Both the position numbers and the translations under genes were made by a program. A DNA stretch of 64,000 nucleotides from Metaphire vulgaris (lineage: Eukaryota; Annelida; Clitellata; Crassiclitellata; Megascolecidae), in the NCBI GenBank assembly GCA_018105865.1, contig CM030835.1, positions 563,001-627,000 on the forward strand, written 5' to 3'. Of the stretch, positions 59,427 to 64,000 are shown piece by piece (the first letter of the stretch is position 1; each line of letters starts with the position of its first letter). The notes under the pieces were generated by a model, which worked only from the letters and a program-made list of their open reading frames with translations, made no database searches and was not told the DNA's origin.

Positions 59427-59429
<3 letters not shown>

Positions 59430-59505
59430 GCAAAGAAGATGAATTTTGCATTGTTTATTGCTTCAGAGAGCCTTTGATATAGAGCGTCATTGCTGGGCTT
59501 ACTGG

Positions 59506-62500
59506 ATGAAGTGTCCCATGCAGCTCGGAGTGATGAATGTGGATTCAGAAAATACACCTGTGTTGGCTCATGGGATCGGTGTGGATAGGTTAAAATCACT
59601 TCTTGACGACCCAAAGTCCTCGGTTCTTCTTATTGACTGTCGTCCATTTTTGTCCTTCAACAGAGCCCACATACGATCAGCACACAATGTGTACTGCCCT
59701 CCCATACTGCATCGACGTTATGGCCACAATGTGCCAATAGATAGCATTCTTGGTTGTGCTGCTAGTCGAAGGAATCTGATTGAGGGTAGATACAGCACTG
59801 TTGTAGTATATGATGATTCCACGTTATTTGGCGATGGAACAGTTATTGATGATCTTGCAAAATCCTCCAAAACTAGTTCATCTAGTCACAATCTGCTTCT
59901 TGTGCTTCATAGTCTTGCTGTCGTTTTATCTGAGCAGATCAATGGTACGAACCTCTGCTATCTTGATGGTTAGCTGATTTTTTTACATGTTTTCTTTTGC
60001 CTGCATTGGTATTTCAATTTATGCACTTTAAAAAGCTTGAGTAGAAGATGACACGATATAACTAATGATCAATAAGTTATCTGGATATCTTATTGTTTGA
60101 ATGTGTAAAACTATTGATATAAGCACTGCATGTATCAATCCAAAATTATGATTTAGCCTTTCCAGATTTTATGGTATAAATGTATGCATACTATCAACAG
60201 TGTTCGACAGACTTGTCACTTGGTTCAATAATACTTCTTTGGCATATTGCCAATGCTTTCTGGCATGTTCAGTCAGTTTGATTATGCATTTTACCATTGT
60301 ATATTTACCATTTCCTATGTTACTTTTTACTTATTATATATAAATTCTGTTTTATCTGTAATATTCTCATTATTATAAGTCTAAATTAAAGTTTTGCACG
60401 ATGCCTTCTGCATTTCTTTGCCACTGTGTTATAGGCGATGATAGTCATTTTGAGAGTTAAAATATTGACCAGAATTGTTTTGATTCAAGCAGAAACGTGT
60501 TTGTTGTGGTGGTGGTGTTATGCTTAAATCCAGCTTAGAACAGGGCTGCACATCCATCATGACCAATCTGTTAACATCTAGTACAATTGCATTTTATGGT
60601 TTTGTAGCCAGCTGTTTCCAATTATACTGTAGCTTGTTTCTCAAGAGAACAGTCTCAGGTTCATTGGTATCTTTGCTTTGAGACCTCTATGCTGCCAACA
60701 ATGCTTTTCTTTCCATTTCTGAGACGTGAATTTACAGGTTTCCCATGGTGTTGCATCAGACATCAGTTGTGACTTTGCTCAAGTTTTGTTATTATGATAA
60801 TGATCTTTGCATCTGCTGTTGTGTGATGTGATTTTGATGATTTATATATAATTTTCAGGTGGATTTGATTGCTTCTCCAGAGTCTATCAGGAACTCGTGA
60901 AGTCAGAATTGATCGCCAGGCCGGTCTCTGGTTCTTTACCGAGACACAGTTTCAGTGGATTGCATGCCGCCTCTGGTGGGAGCAACCACCTACACTGTGG
61001 TCCCAACTGCAACAAGCAGGGTTCTTTGCAGCACAAGTGTAGCAAAGCCAGATTTCAGAGAATTGACGTGGTCGATACAATCAGGTGCCACTCCTCAAAT
61101 GATAGAGTAAGCTTTGTGCTGATGCAGTAAGTTTGCATTAATTATTCATTGCCACCATTTGATTATGTGGATGTGGTGCTGTGCTGACTTTCTCATACTA
61201 ATATATGGATGTGAATCTTGGACCATAAAAAAGAATTGGAGAAAAAATAATAGCAACAGAAAATAAATGGCTTAGACGAATACATGTACTAAGGATTGGA
61301 TACAAAGAACATATATAACAAATGAAGAAGTCAGAGAGAGAACTCTGCAAACAAACATCATGGAAGTAATCAGAAAGAAGAATTAAATGGACCGGACACC
61401 AGCTCAGAATGGAAGAAATAAGAAACCCAAAACCAGTGTTGGAGTTGCCGGGGGGTTGAACCCCCCAGCTAACTTTGCAACCCTCCCAAAAATCGCATAT
61501 TGGGTACATGCAGCTTCTGTCAGTCATTGTATTTCAGTCCCCAACCCCCCAGCTCAAATTTCACAACTCCAACACTGCCCAAAATGAATTTTCTACTACA
61601 AACCAGAGAGGAGAAGATCTAAAGGAAGACTGAAAAGACAATGGGTGGATGGATTGGAAGAGGATCTGCATATGGCAAGACTGAATCTCAACGGAAAAAC
61701 TGATGGAAGACACCAAATGACTTTAGAAGAAATAGCAAAGAACTTTGGAGAGATGTCATGGAGAAGTCAATAGCTGGACACAGCTGAAGGCTGAAGACCT
61801 GAATTGCTATGGTCTCTTATGGTTGTGTTACTTAGTAATTACATTTGAAATATGTGTTTTCAAATGACTGATTGGAAGATATGTTCTTTTGAGTCACCTG
61901 AGATTTTTAAAATGTTTGATGAACTTTAGCATGGTCATAAACCTGAGTGCATTTGCAAAGGTTTTTTGTTTTGGAGACAGTGAAGCGCACAAATTTTTAT
62001 AGACTGCCGTTATACTATTTTCTCTTGTGACTTATTAATTTTAAGTGGATATGTTTGTTTCTCTTTTAATTTAGGGTGATCCGATTGAAATCATTTCAGG
62101 ATTATATTTAGGAAATTCTTACCATGCATCTCAAGAGGACAGACTCGTACGTCTTGGAATCTTTGCACTGCTGAATGTGGCAGAACTCAGTAATGCTGGC
62201 AGTCCGCTACCTCGTGCGTCATCCGACAGTTTTTGTCACATGAACTTGCCAATTGCTGACAGTGCAACGTCAGACATAAGCTGCAACTTTCCACAAGCAA
62301 TAGAATTCATAGGTTGGCAAGATATTTTGTCTTTCTTGATGATGATAAGACTTTATTGATTAAGCTTATATATGATGTGTAATTTTCCCAAAACAAACTT
62401 TATATTGGTTTTTGGTGTCTTGTTGGCATAGTGGTGTAAAGTATTTGTCAATTTATTGACCGAGGGTTGAGAGCTAGGCAGTGAAGATATGAGTATCTCA

Positions 62501-63768
62501 GGCATCCACATGTCCACCAACTCAGAATGGGCATTGATACAGCTGAGCTCAGAGTACTTGAGCCGGTGCTCTGTGCATCATAACAAAGTGCAACATAATT
62601 TGAAAAATTGAAATTAGACTGTTGTCATAATTAATTAACAGCAAATCTTTTGTCTCCTCCTTTGTTTCAAATGAATAAATAGCAATTGTAATGAGTCTGG
62701 AGTTTGAATTCTTCATCACTTGGCGTTGCTCTTTGTGTTTCTGACAGATTCCACTTCTCGATCTTGTGTTTTCCGTTTTGAGCTGCAACTTTGCTTTTTC
62801 ACTGAATTTGTTTCTCCTTGTGCCATCATTCTCCATCTTTATTGCAAAGTTGCTTCCTTCCATTTGGCCTTTTATTGTTCTTCTTAGAAAAGAATGAAGT
62901 TGTTTCCATTTGATAAGATTTTGCTTTTATTCAGTGAATTTGAGGACTTGTTCATTCAGGATGTGTTTTATCAAGCTGATCTATTCTCCCTCTGTCTTTG
63001 AAATCACTAGGTCATATATCTCAATTGCCTCTTTTATCTGCCAACCTCAAATACCACATCTCACATCCACAGATTCATTAACTTAACTTGCAGACCTGAT
63101 TATCTGATTATTTCAGTGGTTGCTTTAGCATTGTCTCAGTATATTTAATTAAGCGGATTTCAAAATGTTTTTCTTTTGTAGAAAATGTTCGTTCGTCCGG
63201 TGGCAAGGTTCTCGTTCACTGTCTTGCTGGCATCAGTCGTTCTCCAACGATCTGTATCGCATATCTCATGTATAGTCACAATCTATCACTTGATCAGGCC
63301 TATGACTTGGTCAAGCAGCGGCGAAGGCTTATTTCTCCCAACCTTAACTTCATGCGACAGCTGTTCGAGTACGAACAGATTCTTATTCCTCGACGGCAAC
63401 AGGCTGTTGTCAATGTGGAATGTGCAAAATGTGAGTCTCTGCCGCCGCCGCTGTTACCGTCGGTGAAATTTTCTGCGTCAGCGGATGGCAGCACCAGCTT
63501 TCAGCCACTTGTGCCTTCCATCACCAAATTAGGTCACGTCGAGGACAGAAATGCCTGCATCAGTGGTTTTGTGCCAAATGCGTTGTCTAGGAAACGTCCT
63601 TGTCCCGATTCTCTCAGCTTCTCCATTCCGTGTTCTGGTAAGCCACTGAAGTCCGTGCCGTACACCCCTTGCACGAAACGGGCGATATTTACATTTGATT
63701 TTCCATCGGTGTCTGCCATGGCTTCATCTCCTACTGTGTCACACAGTCCTTTATGTTCACCAACCTAA
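59506..63768 (+). CDS. DUSP: MAP-kinase phosphatase (rhodanese-like plus dual-specificity phosphatase)
   Basis: Four exons, 59506-59968, 60859-61106, 62075-62312 and 63182-63768, GT-AG with phases 1, 0 and 1, giving 511 residues. An upstream in-frame TGA at 59440 makes ATG 59506 the first possible start unless an acceptor (CTTCAG, 59461-59466) marks an internal exon. Residues about 20-160 are the Cdc25/rhodanese-like MAPK-binding domain (LLIDCRPFLSFNRAHI) with the HRRY basic docking site (R70, R71). About 238-380 is the DSP catalytic domain: PIEIISGLYLGNSYHAS, general-acid D299, and the loop HCLAGISRS with C330 and R336, then QRRRLISPNLNFMRQL. About 130 polar residues follow. Such enzymes dephosphorylate ERK, JNK or p38 on Thr and Tyr. 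It looks closest to the inducible DUSP1/2/4/5 group by the YHAS segment, but the C-terminal tail is longer. Intron 2 holds a LINE remnant with a nested MITE. Confidence 0.92.
61198..61790 (+). mobile_element. LINE reverse-transcriptase fragment interrupted by a MITE
   Basis: LIYGCESWTIKKN, then ITNEEVRERTLQTNIME, then after the nested insertion RGRLKRQWVDGLEEDLH. This is the LLYGCETWT ... TNEEV ... RGRPR..W.D...EDL tail of RTE/Jockey-type ORF2 proteins. It is interrupted by stops and by an insertion at 61434-61577. It lies in intron 2 of the phosphatase gene, sense orientation. Confidence 0.75.
61434..61577. mobile_element. hAT-like MITE nested in a LINE
   Basis: Starts CAGTGTTGGAGTTG and ends CAACTCCAACACTG, perfect 14-bp inverted repeats 144 bp apart. 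The flanks CCCAAAAC (61426-61433) and CCCAAAAT (61578-61585) are an 8-bp duplication with one mismatch. It inserted after the LINE. Confidence 0.9.
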
Positions 63769-64000
63769 CAGAGTAGTTGCCCATTGGGCATCAGACGTGT
63801 TTTAAAATAGTTTATTTTGTTGCAAATATACTGACATTTCCAAATACATCGTTTTCTTTTAGTGTTTCTACAACATGTTAGTACAATTTCCAAGTCTCTG
63901 TTTGTGACAAGGCTTAAATGAAAGTAATGATTTGGAATGCTTTTGTCTCTTGCTTTTCCTTGTTATTATCTGACTTGAGAAACATTTGTTTTTATAATAT
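63769..64000 (+). other. 3' UTR of the phosphatase gene
   Basis: T-rich sequence after the TAA stop at 63766-63768. No AATAAA was noted before the window ends, so polyadenylation is probably beyond it. Confidence 0.5.

Larger units (their letters stand above)
57087..59505. other. Divergent intergenic region between TOPORS and the phosphatase gene
   Basis: Both flanking genes point outward, so this 2.4 kb should hold both promoters. I could not place a TATA box or start site with confidence. Contains (AAT)n at 58297-58359, a SINE-tail copy at 59138-59216 and (TA)n at 59381-59426. Confidence 0.55.

Overview
This window is nuclear DNA of an invertebrate animal. It has intron-rich genes with GT-AG splice sites, metazoan-specific families (EGR zinc-finger factor, aminergic GPCR, PRC1, TOPORS, MAP-kinase phosphatase), AT-rich non-coding DNA, many microsatellites and abundant short DNA transposons. 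No bacterial operon, phage or CRISPR structure is present. The palindromic octamer TAGGCCTA occurs 14 times, which in my experience recalls echinoderm and other marine deuterostome sequence. That placement is only an impression.

Eight protein genes can be reconstructed. In order: the 3' part of an RNF38/44-type RING-H2 ubiquitin ligase (+, 1-1928); an EGR-family immediate-early transcription factor in two exons (+, 8572-15433); a secreted PEBP4-like protein in four exons (-, 19490-22486); a THAP-domain protein in two exons (-, 24966-27282); a PRC1/Ase1/MAP65 microtubule bundler in at least eleven exons (-, 30218-37761); an intronless D1-like or octopamine-like amine receptor (+, 41703-43643); an intronless TOPORS-like RING protein (-, 54336-57086); and a rhodanese plus dual-specificity MAP-kinase phosphatase in four exons (+, 59506-63768). 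They are not an operon and share no single pathway. EGR and the MAP-kinase phosphatase are both typical outputs of growth-factor/ERK signalling, and TOPORS and RNF38/44 are both E3 ligases.

The space between genes is dominated by mobile DNA and tandem repeats. The accessory-looking block is 43.6-54.3 kb, between the GPCR and TOPORS, with several hAT-type elements carrying intact 8-bp target-site duplications, a 200-bp-class tandem repeat broken by transposons, and microsatellites. Other repeats are a 334-bp tandem array with a conserved palindrome (17.5-18.9 kb), a candidate tRNA-derived SINE family whose tail is also found beside a LINE fragment, a pair of 80-bp TTAA elements with covarying palindromic centres, a PIF/Harbinger-like MITE, LINE reverse-transcriptase remnants, and two unnamed interspersed repeat families.

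I did not find a self-evidently new multi-gene system. The best leads are the SINE/LINE shared tail, the 80-bp covarying-palindrome elements, the hAT insertion whose target duplication spans the GPCR stop codon, and two long hairpins.
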